This document shows, piece by piece, positions 42,708 through 51,820 of a stretch of 64,000 nucleotides of DNA (position 1 is its first letter; each line of letters opens with the position of its first letter). Both the position numbers and the translations under genes were made by a program. Source of the DNA: Companilactobacillus zhachilii. GTDB taxonomy: Bacteria; Bacillota; Bacilli; Lactobacillales; Lactobacillaceae. A model generated the notes under the pieces. The model saw nothing but the letters and a program-made list of their open reading frames with translations. It was not told the origin of the DNA and made no database searches. Where the stretch lies: the NCBI RefSeq assembly GCF_003606365.2, contig NZ_CP031933.2, positions 62,001-126,000 of the forward strand, written 5' to 3'.

Positions 42708-43475
42708 ATGAAGAAAAAATCATTACTAATAACTACTAGTGTTTGGATTATCTTATTAGCAATTTGGTTTTTGGTAACTAATTTGAAATTAGTTTCACCT
42801 ATTTTGTTTCCATCACCACAAGACGTTTGGTTTACATTTACTAGTATTTTAGTTCATGGTTACAACAATATTTCTTTTTGGCAACATCTGGGGATTACCT
42901 TATTTCGCCTATTCTCAGCCTTGATTTTGGCAATTGTTACTGCTGTACCTTTAGGTTTGGCTTCGGGGATGTCTGAAGTAATCCATGCTGTTGTCGATTC
43001 CGTTATTCAATTTTATCGTCCTATCCCACCATTGGCCTACTACACCATTTTGATTTTGTGGCTAGGTATCGGTGAAGGTTCTAAAGTAATATTGCTTTAT
43101 TTAGCAGCATTTGCTCCTATATACATTGCCTGTGTTGAAGGGGTTAGGCATTTAAATAAAGACTATATTTTAAGTGCCAAATCGCTTGGAGCTGATAAAT
43201 GGTCGGTTTTTAGATGGGTCATTTTTCCAGGAGCTTTGCCTGATATTTTTACTGGAATTAGAACGGCTATGGGAGTCTCCTTTTCAACATTGGTTGCTGC
43301 GGAGATGGTGGCGTCGACATCCGGAATTGGCTGGATGGTTATTGATGCATCTAAATACCTGAAGAGTAGTGTTATGTTTATGGGCATTTTTATTCTGGGA
43401 GGATTAGGTTTATTAATTGACTGGCTTTTACAATTATTGGAGAAAAAGTGGATTTTTTGGAAGGGTAAAAACTGA
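42708..43475 (+). CDS. SsuC/TauC-type ABC transporter permease
   Basis: 255 residues with six membrane helices. The FYRPIPPLAYYTILILWLGIGE stretch and the EAA loop SLGADKWSVFRWVIFPGALPDI mark the nitrate/sulfonate/taurine family. AAAGGGGTGATG ribosome binding site. The stop shares bases with the next ATG (TGATG), so translation is coupled. Confidence 0.9.
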   Translation: MKKKSLLITTSVWIILLAIWFLVTNLKLVSPILFPSPQDVWFTFTSILVHGYNNISFWQHLGITLFRLFSALILAIVTAVPLGLASGMSEVIHAVVDSVIQFYRPIPPLAYYTILILWLGIGEGSKVILLYLAAFAPIYIACVEGVRHLNKDYILSAKSLGADKWSVFRWVIFPGALPDIFTGIRTAMGVSFSTLVAAEMVASTSGIGWMVIDASKYLKSSVMFMGIFILGGLGLLIDWLLQLLEKKWIFWKGKN

Positions 43476-44476
43476 TGAAAAGACTACTTAAAGTACTGTT
43501 AATTGTATGTGTGATGGTGGTCGTTGTTGGATTGAGTGGCTGTTCACCCAGAAATAAAATAAAGTCTAATGAAATACGAATTGGGATTCTAAATACACCA
43601 AATGATGTTGCCGTGGCTCGAAATAAAGGTTATTTTCGAAGTGCTTTTCCAGATAAAAAAGTTAGTTTTATAACATTTGATTCTGGTGTTGATGCTAATA
43701 AGGCACTGATGTCGGGTGGGGTTGATTTTGCCACGATGGGAGATACTAATGGAATCGTGGCATTGACAGCAGGCATTCCCGTGAAGTTGTTATGGATCAA
43801 TGAAATGTGTGGTTCCAATGAGTGTTTGATTGTGAAGAGAGATTCCGGAATTAAACGTATCTCTGATCTTAGAGGCAAAAAGATAGCAACACCGTTTGCA
43901 TCAACTTCTCATTATAGTTTGATGATTACTTTAAAACGGGCAGGGTTAGAAAACAAAGTTAAATTGCTCGATATGGATACACAAAATATCGTTGCAGCTT
44001 GGAAACGCGGTAATATTGATGCTGCTTATACTTGGCAACCGACATTATCACAATTACAAAGCGACGGGCGAGTTTTGACAGACAGTTCAGATTTGTCTAA
44101 AGCTGGATATTCAACGGCAAATATAACTTTAGTGAGTAAAGCCTTTTTGAAGAGTAATCCGGGGGATGTGAAGAAGTTTGTTGAGGTTTTGAATAAATCT
44201 CATAAATTACGCCAAACAAGCTATTCTACCGCCGTTAAAGCAGCCGCTAAGCAAACTGGAATTAGTATCAGTGATGCTGACAAACAGATGAAAGGAACGA
44301 CATGGCCGTCATTAAGTGCGGAATACTCTAGAAACTATTTGGGAAATCAAGACAAACTCGGACAATTCATGGTGGAAATGCAGCGTGCAGGTGAGTTTAT
44401 GCAAAGTCAACAAACAATTAGTTATGCACCGACATTGAAACAGTTTAAAGCGTTTGTTCATCATGGAGGAATTTAA
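43475..44476 (+). CDS. SsuA/TauA-type substrate-binding lipoprotein
   Basis: 333 residues. Signal peptide with lipobox LSGC (Cys23), then an NMT1/SsuA-like fold. NIVAAWKRGNIDAAYTWQPTLSQL is very close to the TauA-type pattern, so a sulfonate such as taurine is the best guess. It ends 1 bp before the ATPase gene. Confidence 0.87.
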   Translation: MKRLLKVLLIVCVMVVVVGLSGCSPRNKIKSNEIRIGILNTPNDVAVARNKGYFRSAFPDKKVSFITFDSGVDANKALMSGGVDFATMGDTNGIVALTAGIPVKLLWINEMCGSNECLIVKRDSGIKRISDLRGKKIATPFASTSHYSLMITLKRAGLENKVKLLDMDTQNIVAAWKRGNIDAAYTWQPTLSQLQSDGRVLTDSSDLSKAGYSTANITLVSKAFLKSNPGDVKKFVEVLNKSHKLRQTSYSTAVKAAAKQTGISISDADKQMKGTTWPSLSAEYSRNYLGNQDKLGQFMVEMQRAGEFMQSQQTISYAPTLKQFKAFVHHGGI

Positions 44477-44477
44477 A

Positions 44478-45230
44478 ATGGAATTAATTCAAGCTGATAA
44501 TTTGTCAATTAAATATCCCAATTCTGATGTGCCAGTGATTGTTAATACTAGTTTTAACGTTGCTAAAAATGAAATATTTGTTTTAGTGGGACCTTCAGGA
44601 TGTGGTAAGAGTACAATTTTGCAAGCGATAGCCGGCTTTATTTCTTCTGATGGTGTCTTAAAGATGAACGGAGAAACAATAACAGGGCCAGATTGGCAAC
44701 GGGGAGTAGTTTTTCAAAATTCTTCTTTATATCCATGGTTGACAGTAAAAGATAATGTTGGATTCGGACTAAAAGTACGTAAGTTTCCTCAAAAGAAGAT
44801 AGATTCAAGGGTTAGATATTTGTTGGATTTGATTGGATTGAGTGATCAAAGTCAGACCAAGACTTTTGAGTTGTCAGGTGGTATGAGACAGCGGGTTGCA
44901 ATAGCTAGAGTTTTGGCTAATAATTCACCGTTATTATTAATGGATGAACCTTTTGGTGCTTTAGATGCATTTACTAGAGCTAAGATGCAAGGATTAATTT
45001 TAGATATTTGGCGAAAAGAGAAAACAAGTATTTTCATGATAACTCATGATTTAAATGAAGCGATTCGTTGTGGTAATAGAATTGCTATTATGAACAGTCA
45101 TGACAAAAGAATAGTTAAAATAATGGACAATCCGTTTCAGGATACAGACTTAGAAGAAATAAGTGATTTTGAGTTAGAAAGAAAAATTGATGGTTTTCGA
45201 AAAGATATTCTCAAGATTATTAATCAGTGA
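44478..45230 (+). CDS. SsuB/TauB-type ABC transporter ATPase
   Basis: 250 residues. Walker A GPSGCGKST, signature LSGGMRQR, Walker B LLLMDEPFGALDA and THDLNEAIR. Start placed at MELIQ with GGAGGAATTT upstream. Last gene of the sulfur operon; the C-terminal ending (ELERKIDGFRKDILKIINQ) is helical. Confidence 0.9.
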   Translation: MELIQADNLSIKYPNSDVPVIVNTSFNVAKNEIFVLVGPSGCGKSTILQAIAGFISSDGVLKMNGETITGPDWQRGVVFQNSSLYPWLTVKDNVGFGLKVRKFPQKKIDSRVRYLLDLIGLSDQSQTKTFELSGGMRQRVAIARVLANNSPLLLMDEPFGALDAFTRAKMQGLILDIWRKEKTSIFMITHDLNEAIRCGNRIAIMNSHDKRIVKIMDNPFQDTDLEEISDFELERKIDGFRKDILKIINQ

Positions 45231-45465
45231 GTTAAAAAATCAAAGTCTAAATGACGCTCTGGCCCTATAAAAAGTTTTTAGATATATGGTCGAGTAGACT
45301 GATTGTTTTAGTACAAATTTTGTTACTTTTAAATCAACGATGACTAGAATATTAAGAGTTACAATTTAATTATTTTGAAACACAATAAAATATTTAAATT
45401 ATATAAAATAATCGCGGTACAATCCCAACTCCGAACGTGCGATAATGTCCTCGGGGAGAATTGCG

Positions 45466-46230
45466 ATGAAAAAGACACTCATGATTATCGTGGCACTATT
45501 GATCTTCGTTTTGCCACTGTCGGCGTATAGTGTTAATGCACTGAGCAGTAACGATGTCCGGCATATCAAACTAGAACAATCCTCTAAATTAATTCGTAAA
45601 AATCGAAAAATCTGGCAAAGAAGTACTGCTAAGGCTGAAGTGATTCATAGCGATGAATTTACTAACAAGTCTATGGTTGCTAGTACCTCATTGGAACAAT
45701 TACAAAATCACAGTCAGACGGTTATTCAAGGTACGGTCATTAATTTGCAGAAAATGCATAGTCCAGAAGGGATGTCCTATACTAAAGCAACCGTTTATGT
45801 TGACCGTGTCATTAGCGGGGATGATTCTCTGCGTGGTAAAAGTATTTATTTAGCATTAGATGGTGGACTCGTCTCCTATGATTGTTGGTATGCCAAAAAT
45901 ATTGGCAAAAGCAAAGATCCTAACCATGAAATGTTAATTAAAAATGATGAGTTTCCATTGCCAGTGATTGGATCAAAAATTATTACCGGATTGGTCCCTA
46001 ATCACCTAGATGAGCCGAGTGCTTATAACGCCGCTCTGAAAGAAAGTGGCTTTACAATCAATAATTCCTATGCTGTTGACAGTCCCCGTTATGACTTTTG
46101 GGTCAAAGATTCTAAGTCAGCAAAATATCAACTGAACAATCCTAAAATGAGAAAAATAACAAATAATCAACGTGCCAGGCAATTACAAAGATTAACTGTA
46201 TTAATAAATCAGAAATATAATAAAAAATAA
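45466..46230 (+). CDS. Secreted protein of unknown function
   Basis: 254 residues. A clear signal peptide (MKKTLMIIVALLIFVLPLSAYSVNA) is followed by a basic region and an extracellular beta-rich part (TVIQGTVINLQKMHSPEG, TKATVYVDRVISGDD). One Cys only. I know no family. GGGGAG ribosome binding site defines the start. Separate unit with its own terminator. Confidence 0.65.
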   Translation: MKKTLMIIVALLIFVLPLSAYSVNALSSNDVRHIKLEQSSKLIRKNRKIWQRSTAKAEVIHSDEFTNKSMVASTSLEQLQNHSQTVIQGTVINLQKMHSPEGMSYTKATVYVDRVISGDDSLRGKSIYLALDGGLVSYDCWYAKNIGKSKDPNHEMLIKNDEFPLPVIGSKIITGLVPNHLDEPSAYNAALKESGFTINNSYAVDSPRYDFWVKDSKSAKYQLNNPKMRKITNNQRARQLQRLTVLINQKYNKK

Positions 46231-46266
46231 GAGCAGCAATCCGAATTTTGGATTGCTGCTCTTTTG
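46231..46266. terminator. Intrinsic terminator
   Basis: GAGCAGCAATCC/GGATTGCTGCTC stem, loop GAATTTT, TTTT tail, A run on the other side. The AGCAATCC/GGATT core is like that of the second palindromic family. Confidence 0.8.
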
Positions 46267-46292
46267 AGGTTAAAAGAAAAAATATATTTTTT

Positions 46293-47987
46293 CTAGTTAT
46301 TCATTAATTCTGAAAGTAGCTCTTTAGCCGATTCATGCAAGCTGTCCTTAGATTTGTCATAGCCTAAATGAGTATAAATTTCACCGACATAAACGTTATC
46401 TTGATAGAGTTTGTTGAATACTTTATCAATAATTGGGCGAGTCTTGGCTTCTTCTTGTACTGGTCCAAATGGATTAGCAAAGAAAGTTGTACTCATACCG
46501 ACTTCATCAGTTGTACCTAAGGCTTTTCGTTTACCAGCAATGAAAGTTGCCTTAGCTTGGTCTTCATCTGGGAATTGATGCAAACCAATTTCAGCATCGT
46601 AATTATTAGCATATACCCACATGTCGATTGAATGATGTTCAACGACGTTTTTGTAAGTATTGGCAGGCAAGATAACTCGAGCATTCTTCAGCTCTGGATT
46701 CAAGTAAATACCACGGTCCATGTTGTTAAAGGCGACAGAACTACTCAAGTCGTCCAAACGAACAAACGCACCGGTTTCAGTACCTTGGGCATAGACATTA
46801 CCTTCATCATCGAAAGCAAAGCTACCCATGTCATCGAAGATAGTTTCAATATTGATAATTTTGTCATCCGCAATTTCTTGCAATGCTTCGATAGATTCAG
46901 ACTTGCCGGCACCTGAGTCTCCAAAGAAGACAACTGATTTAGTTTTACCGTTAGAAAAACTAATTTTAACCATTGAACCGTGAATTGGTAGATGGTTTTC
47001 ATAAATCATGTGTAAATTATGAACTGTTAGACACATTTTCTTCATATAACCGAAGTATGTTGTCTTATCGTTATAAGGGACTTCACCGACCCAAATATCG
47101 TTTTCTTCATCGTGATAATAATGGCTCACGCCACCCTCAGTTTCTTTGAGACCGAAGAGGATTATTTCGTCAGGCTTTTGACCAGCGATACTAGCTTCGT
47201 CAGCAACTTCAAATAAGTTGGCTAGAGCGATACCACTGACAAAGTAATCGCGATGGAAATAGATAAAAGCTAAACTTTCACCAATTTTAGCAGGGAAGCA
47301 GTACCAGTCTTTTTGGTCGCCATCAAATTTTTCGATAGGATTGTTTTCTACGGCACTGAAGACACCTTCGCGCTTGTTACTCTTAGTGTGCATCATCATC
47401 GGTGGGCGTAGCATGATCGTATCTAAGAAACGAATACTTTCCAAAGCTTGATATTTCTTGGGCATGTTCCATTTGATTGATTGCGTTAAAACACAGGCAT
47501 TAGTCCCAGCATTGATTTGACGGTAAGTTCGATTAGGAAAGCCTTGAAGCTTTTCTTCGATAGCCCGATAAAGGTTAATGACGACTTCGTTAAAACGATT
47601 ATCAATCGTCATAAAGTTACCTTTAACGATGGCACTATTATGTTTATTAATGAGAGAAACTCTAAAATATGAACGATAGTAAGAATAGAAATCTTCAATG
47701 CTCTTGAGAATCTGTTCGTTACCGTATTTTTCATATGTAGGTTTGTCATCAATTAAGATAGCTTTCAAAATATTGATGTAAGTATCGGCGGCTAAGCCCT
47801 CAACTTTATTAGTTACAGCAAGTTGACTTTCTTCAAGATAGAGGTCAACCAAATTGTGAAAACCTTTGCTGTTGATTAGTTGAAAAATATCTTGAATATA
47901 TTCCTCATTATAATTAATCACAGCAACTGATCGATTAGGATTAATGTAAAATGCTTTTGATTCGATAGCTTGTAATGAATCAGACAT
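46293..47987 (-). CDS. P-loop protein of the PEP carboxykinase/HPr kinase superfamily
   Basis: 564 residues. A P-loop GDSGAGKSES at about 356-365, with a DDMGSFAF acidic stretch after it, resembles both HPr kinase (GDSGxGKSE) and the kinase core of PEP carboxykinase. The N-terminal 300 residues are not familiar to me. Relatives in lactobacilli are often annotated as PEP carboxykinase, but I do not see its full active site. No operon partner. Confidence 0.6.
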   Translation of the reverse strand: MSDSLQAIESKAFYINPNRSVAVINYNEEYIQDIFQLINSKGFHNLVDLYLEESQLAVTNKVEGLAADTYINILKAILIDDKPTYEKYGNEQILKSIEDFYSYYRSYFRVSLINKHNSAIVKGNFMTIDNRFNEVVINLYRAIEEKLQGFPNRTYRQINAGTNACVLTQSIKWNMPKKYQALESIRFLDTIMLRPPMMMHTKSNKREGVFSAVENNPIEKFDGDQKDWYCFPAKIGESLAFIYFHRDYFVSGIALANLFEVADEASIAGQKPDEIILFGLKETEGGVSHYYHDEENDIWVGEVPYNDKTTYFGYMKKMCLTVHNLHMIYENHLPIHGSMVKISFSNGKTKSVVFFGDSGAGKSESIEALQEIADDKIINIETIFDDMGSFAFDDEGNVYAQGTETGAFVRLDDLSSSVAFNNMDRGIYLNPELKNARVILPANTYKNVVEHHSIDMWVYANNYDAEIGLHQFPDEDQAKATFIAGKRKALGTTDEVGMSTTFFANPFGPVQEEAKTRPIIDKVFNKLYQDNVYVGEIYTHLGYDKSKDSLHESAKELLSELMNN

Positions 47988-48275
47988 ATGTCAAAGTTCC
48001 CCTTTCAAATATGAGATTAATACACAGTTTATAGTATTTTTCAGTAAATGAATAGAGATAAATTAGAGAAAATTTAATCTTTGAAATATTTAAAGTGCTT
48101 TTAACATTGAATTTATCGATTTATGTAAATGTTATTTGAAATATTTTAAATAAAAAAATTATTTTATTAGACTGATTGTAATTTTCATTAAGGCTACTCT
48201 TCAATATGCGGAACATGCTAGATAAGTTGAAATTGGATTATTAAATTCAAAAATCTTTTTGTTGATACATTGAAT

Positions 48276-48307
48276 AATAAAAAAATCGACAGATATTACT
48301 CTGTCGA
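48276..48307 (-). terminator. Intrinsic terminator
   Basis: TCGACAG/CTGTCGA stem with a T run on the minus strand, just after the phosphatase gene. The rest of the gap 47988-48325 is AT-rich and shows nothing else. Confidence 0.75.
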
Positions 48308-48325
48308 ATTCTTGTTTTCATAGTT

Positions 48326-48985
48326 TTAATCTAACATTTGATTATAACTAGTAACTGTATTTTGGCCGTTATCACGGGTCATCATTGTTAGACTAGAGTT
48401 TCTGGGACTAACCGTTACATCGAAGTTTCCATCGTTATAACGGTCGGTGATAGAACGGATAGTTGTTCCATGTGAGACTAAAAGAATCTTATCGCCATCT
48501 TTGGCTACTTTATCTAATTTTTCGAAACCTTTGTTAACACGGGTCCAATATTCTTCAGCATTTTCAGCGTCATGGAATGGATCGGCTTCTTTCATGAAGT
48601 CTTTTGTAGCGTCCATTCCGTATTTAGCAATAATTTCGGCAAATGTAGCGGCACCGTGGGGTTGGCCTACCATGTACCAAGCTTCGGGGGAGTTCATTCC
48701 TTCATAATAGCCGTAGAACTCTTCACGAAATTCCATTAGTTTTTGTGGTGTGATTTTGTCGTGATTGATATTTTCATCAACTATTAGTTTACAAGTATCA
48801 ATTGCACGTCTGGCATCTGATGAAAAAGCGGCAGCAAAGTTGACGTCTTTTAATGCCTTAGCAGCTTTTTTAGCTACCTCAACGCCTTCGGGAGCAAGGG
48901 GAGTATCAGACCAACCTTGCATTTTATTATATTTGTTAAACCAAGTCCGACCGTGGCGAACTAAATAAATTTGGTATTTTGCCAT
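48326..48985 (-). CDS. Histidine phosphatase family protein 2
   Basis: 219 residues. LVRHGRTWFN catalytic motif at 8-17, KMQGWSDTPLAPEG, EFREEFYGYYEG and the second His in LVSHGTTIRS. Closely related to the gene at 49139, so a local duplication. Cytoplasmic phosphatase of unknown substrate. GAGGAGG ribosome binding site. Confidence 0.87.
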   Translation of the reverse strand: MAKYQIYLVRHGRTWFNKYNKMQGWSDTPLAPEGVEVAKKAAKALKDVNFAAAFSSDARRAIDTCKLIVDENINHDKITPQKLMEFREEFYGYYEGMNSPEAWYMVGQPHGAATFAEIIAKYGMDATKDFMKEADPFHDAENAEEYWTRVNKGFEKLDKVAKDGDKILLVSHGTTIRSITDRYNDGNFDVTVSPRNSSLTMMTRDNGQNTVTSYNQMLD

Positions 48986-49138
48986 TATGAAAAAATGTCC
49001 TCCTCAATATATGTAACACATTGTGCTAGTTGCCCCTCAGAGCAATTATTATACTTTGTAATTCGTAAACTACACTGCACGTTAATCATAGTTTACTACA
49101 TTAGATGCTACTTGTATTTTTTCAACTAGTGGTTTGTT

Positions 49139-49792
49139 TTAGTCAATCAATGATTGGTTATATTTAGTGACCTTGTTGACGCCATTGTCACGTTCCATAA
49201 TCGTTAAGCTGGCATTGGCAGGAATATCATCAACTTTTAATCCTGGCGTTGGATAACGGATAGCAAAGCCTAAGATAGTAATACTGTGAGTAACGACAAG
49301 GATTTTATCACCGTCATGGGCAATGCGGTCGAGTTTCTTAAAGCCACGTTCGATTCTACTCCAATACTCGTCGGCACTTTCAGCATCATGTAGAGGATCA
49401 GCTTCTTTAACGAAGTCCATGGTGGCATCGAAACCATACTTTTGGACAATATCACTGAAAGTTCTAGCATTATGTGGCTTACCAATGGCAAACCACGATT
49501 CATCAATACTACGACCTTCAAAGTAGCCATAGAATTGTTCTCTGAATTCTGATAATTCTTGTGGTACTAAATTGTTTTTATTTCTTCTTGTAATAATTCT
49601 AGTTGTATCAACTGCTCGTTTCATATCTGAGGTGACTGCGGCCGCAAAATTAACGTTCCGTAATGCTTCGGCTGCTTTTTGAGCGACTTCAACTCCGTCA
49701 TCAGTTAAAGGAGTGTCAGACCAACCCTGCATTTTCTCGTATTCGTTATACCAAGTTTTACCGTGTCTTACAAAATAAATTTGATATGCCAT
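49139..49792 (-). CDS. Histidine phosphatase family protein 3
   Basis: 217 residues from the ATG with GGAGGCGG upstream; the frame continues 35 codons further without support. FVRHGKTWYN, KMQGWSDTPLTDDG, EFREQFYGYFEG and VVTHSITILG are present. A paralogue of the genes at 22326 and 48326. It is divergent from the NAD(P)-binding protein gene. Confidence 0.87.
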   Translation of the reverse strand: MAYQIYFVRHGKTWYNEYEKMQGWSDTPLTDDGVEVAQKAAEALRNVNFAAAVTSDMKRAVDTTRIITRRNKNNLVPQELSEFREQFYGYFEGRSIDESWFAIGKPHNARTFSDIVQKYGFDATMDFVKEADPLHDAESADEYWSRIERGFKKLDRIAHDGDKILVVTHSITILGFAIRYPTPGLKVDDIPANASLTIMERDNGVNKVTKYNQSLID

Positions 49793-49902
49793 AAGTTCCG
49801 CCTCCCAGCACGATAAGTTTACTATATTGGAGCCAATTTCTTGGTGATTTTGCTTAGAAATATGTAAAGTAAGTTTGTTGAAAGAAATTGGAGGCATTAA
49901 TT

Positions 49903-50523
49903 ATGAAAATAGCCGTTATTGGTGCAAATGGTAAAGAAGGTTCCTTGATTGTTAAGGAAGCCTTGAGTCGAGGCTTAGATGTAACTTCGATCGTACGTGA
50001 TGCGAAGAAGTCACCGACAGACGAATATTTAGTTCGGGATGTTTATAGTTTACAAGCTGAGGATATTAAAAACTTTGATGTTTTAGTTGATGCGTTAGGA
50101 TTCTTTGGACCAGCTGTGAAAGAATATGTTCCAGCAACGAAACATTTGATTGAAATCATTGGTGGTTCAAAGACAAGATTATTAGTAGTTGGTGGAGCAG
50201 GATCATTGTATCTTGACGAAACCCATACAAAAAAGCTTTATCAACAGGCTGATTTTCCAGAGGTAGTTAAGCCCTTGAGTGAAGAAATGGATAAATCATT
50301 GGATGTTTTGCGCGAAAGCAAGATTGATTGGACGTTCATTAGTCCGGCTGCCGATTTCCAAGCAGATGGTGAACGTACTGGTAAATATGTCTTAGCTGGT
50401 GAGGAACTAACTTTCGATGCCGATGGTAAAAGTGAAATCAGTTACGCTGACTTTGCCATTGCGATGGTCGATGAAATTGTAGAGGCAAAACATTCTAAAA
50501 AACGTATTAGTGTAAGGTGGTAA
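49903..50523 (+). CDS. NAD(P)-binding Rossmann protein (YwnB/NmrA-like)
   Basis: 206 residues. The start MKIAVIGANGKEGSLIVKEAL carries the GxxGxxG nucleotide-binding motif. The atypical short-chain-dehydrogenase core continues with VDALGFFGPAVKEY and WTFISPAADFQADGERTGKY. Often annotated NAD(P)H-binding or flavin-reductase-like. GGAGG site 8 nt before the ATG. It is followed within 5 bp by a flavodoxin, a likely redox partner. Confidence 0.82.
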   Translation: MKIAVIGANGKEGSLIVKEALSRGLDVTSIVRDAKKSPTDEYLVRDVYSLQAEDIKNFDVLVDALGFFGPAVKEYVPATKHLIEIIGGSKTRLLVVGGAGSLYLDETHTKKLYQQADFPEVVKPLSEEMDKSLDVLRESKIDWTFISPAADFQADGERTGKYVLAGEELTFDADGKSEISYADFAIAMVDEIVEAKHSKKRISVRW

Positions 50524-50527
50524 TTGA

Positions 50528-50968
50528 ATGAAGATATTGTTAACTTATACCAGTTTGACTGGTCGTAATGAGGAAATAGCCAAACATTTGGCAGATTATT
50601 TAAAGGATAAAGGTGCTGATCTTGATTTGGAGCAAATCGTTGATACAGATGCCTTTGGTTTAAGTGACTATGACGCCGTTATAGTGGAAACATACACTTA
50701 TCATGATGGTGAAGTGCCTGACGAAGCACAGGATTTCTATGAAGATTTAGCTGATGTGGATTTAAAGAGAACTAAATTTGCGGTGTTAGGGTCTAGTTCG
50801 AAGACCCATTTACACTTTGGTAGAGCCGTTGATTACTTCACGATGCAACTGAACTCTAGCAATGGTGAACAGGTTGCTGACTCTGTGAAGATTGACCGTG
50901 ATCCTGATGAGGATGATTATAAGCGAGTTGAAGCCTTGGGTGATTATATACTGAAAAGTTTGAAATAA
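50528..50968 (+). CDS. Flavodoxin
   Basis: 146 residues, MKILLTYTSLTGRNEEIAKHLADYL with the FMN phosphate-binding T/S-x-T-G-N/R-x-E motif, then VIVETYTYHDGEVP and a conserved FAVLGSSSKTHLHFGRAVDYF. A small electron carrier in the cytoplasm. GGTGG ribosome binding site lies inside the end of the preceding gene. Confidence 0.88.
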   Translation: MKILLTYTSLTGRNEEIAKHLADYLKDKGADLDLEQIVDTDAFGLSDYDAVIVETYTYHDGEVPDEAQDFYEDLADVDLKRTKFAVLGSSSKTHLHFGRAVDYFTMQLNSSNGEQVADSVKIDRDPDEDDYKRVEALGDYILKSLK

Positions 50969-50976
50969 CAAATTAC

Positions 50977-51019
50977 GAAAAAATATCGAAAATTCTTATG
51001 GATTTTCGATATTTTTTTT
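50977..51019. terminator. Bidirectional terminator
   Basis: AAAAAATATCGAAAAT/ATTTTCGATATTTTTTTT stem, loop TCTTATGG. Confidence 0.8.
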
Positions 51020-51100
51020 ATGAGAACACTTTTTAACTTGTTTATAAAAAGTACCTCGGATAACATAAAATTATAAATACAGTTAGGGGGATTCAAGGGG

Positions 51101-51820
51101 ATGGCTAGTTTTATAAGTATGGTGGCATTTGGATTTATGATTTATTATGCCATTAGACTGTTCAAAGGTCATAAGGTAAGAGTAACAAGCCGAGCTAATA
51201 AGAAACTAAAGAAGCGCTATCAAGTGGGTTTGGTTATTAGTATGTTTATTATGCTGATTTTTGGGAGTATGAGTAGTCGTAACGAAACTACTTCCAAGCA
51301 GTCAAGCAGTGCCGATACGACTAAGGTTGTTAAGAAACCCAAATATGTTGGTAAAGACAAGTACGATATTGCTAAGAAAGAAAATGTTGCTTTGTTAGCT
51401 AAGCAAAAAAAATTGCGGGCTAAAGAAGATAAACTGCAAGAACAACAGGATAAAATCGCTAGTGATGAAGCCGAGGCTAAGCGTAAGGAACAAGAACAAC
51501 AAGCTACTGCCCAAAAGGAGCAGGAGGCACAAGCAAAGGCTGCTCAAAAGCAAGAACAAGAAGCTGCCGCTCAACAAAAACAACAAGAAGAAGAACAACA
51601 ACAATCACAACAATCACAACAATCACAACAATCTGCTTCACAGACGCAAACTAGGGGAGATATGAATACGTCTGACACAGGAACAATTGTTGGAAATTCC
51701 AAAACCGGTGTTTATCATATGCCTGGTCAAGCTGGTTATCGCATGAACTCTGCTAATGCAGTTTACTTTCACAGTGAACAAGAAGCAATTGCTGCCGGTT
51801 ATAGGAGGGCCAAGAGATAA
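51101..51820 (+). CDS. Membrane protein with Gln/Glu-rich coiled coil and nuclease-associated C-terminal motif
   Basis: 239 residues. Two membrane helices (about 3-20 and 42-57), a charged coiled coil (80-150), a low-complexity QQSQ stretch (165-180) and a C-terminal motif VGNSKTGVYHMPGQAGYRM...FHSEQEAIAAGYRRAKR. That motif often occurs at the ends of thermonuclease-like and DNA-entry nuclease proteins (I believe it is called the sunset domain). It is coupled to the next nuclease gene by a TAATG overlap. Confidence 0.7.
   Translation: MASFISMVAFGFMIYYAIRLFKGHKVRVTSRANKKLKKRYQVGLVISMFIMLIFGSMSSRNETTSKQSSSADTTKVVKKPKYVGKDKYDIAKKENVALLAKQKKLRAKEDKLQEQQDKIASDEAEAKRKEQEQQATAQKEQEAQAKAAQKQEQEAAAQQKQQEEEQQQSQQSQQSQQSASQTQTRGDMNTSDTGTIVGNSKTGVYHMPGQAGYRMNSANAVYFHSEQEAIAAGYRRAKR

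Noticed and set aside
51580..51640. CAA/CAACAATCA microsatellite-like run in the coiled-coil protein gene
   Set aside because: It encodes an in-frame Gln/Ser linker. Phase variation is possible, but the unit is nine bases long, so length changes would keep the frame.
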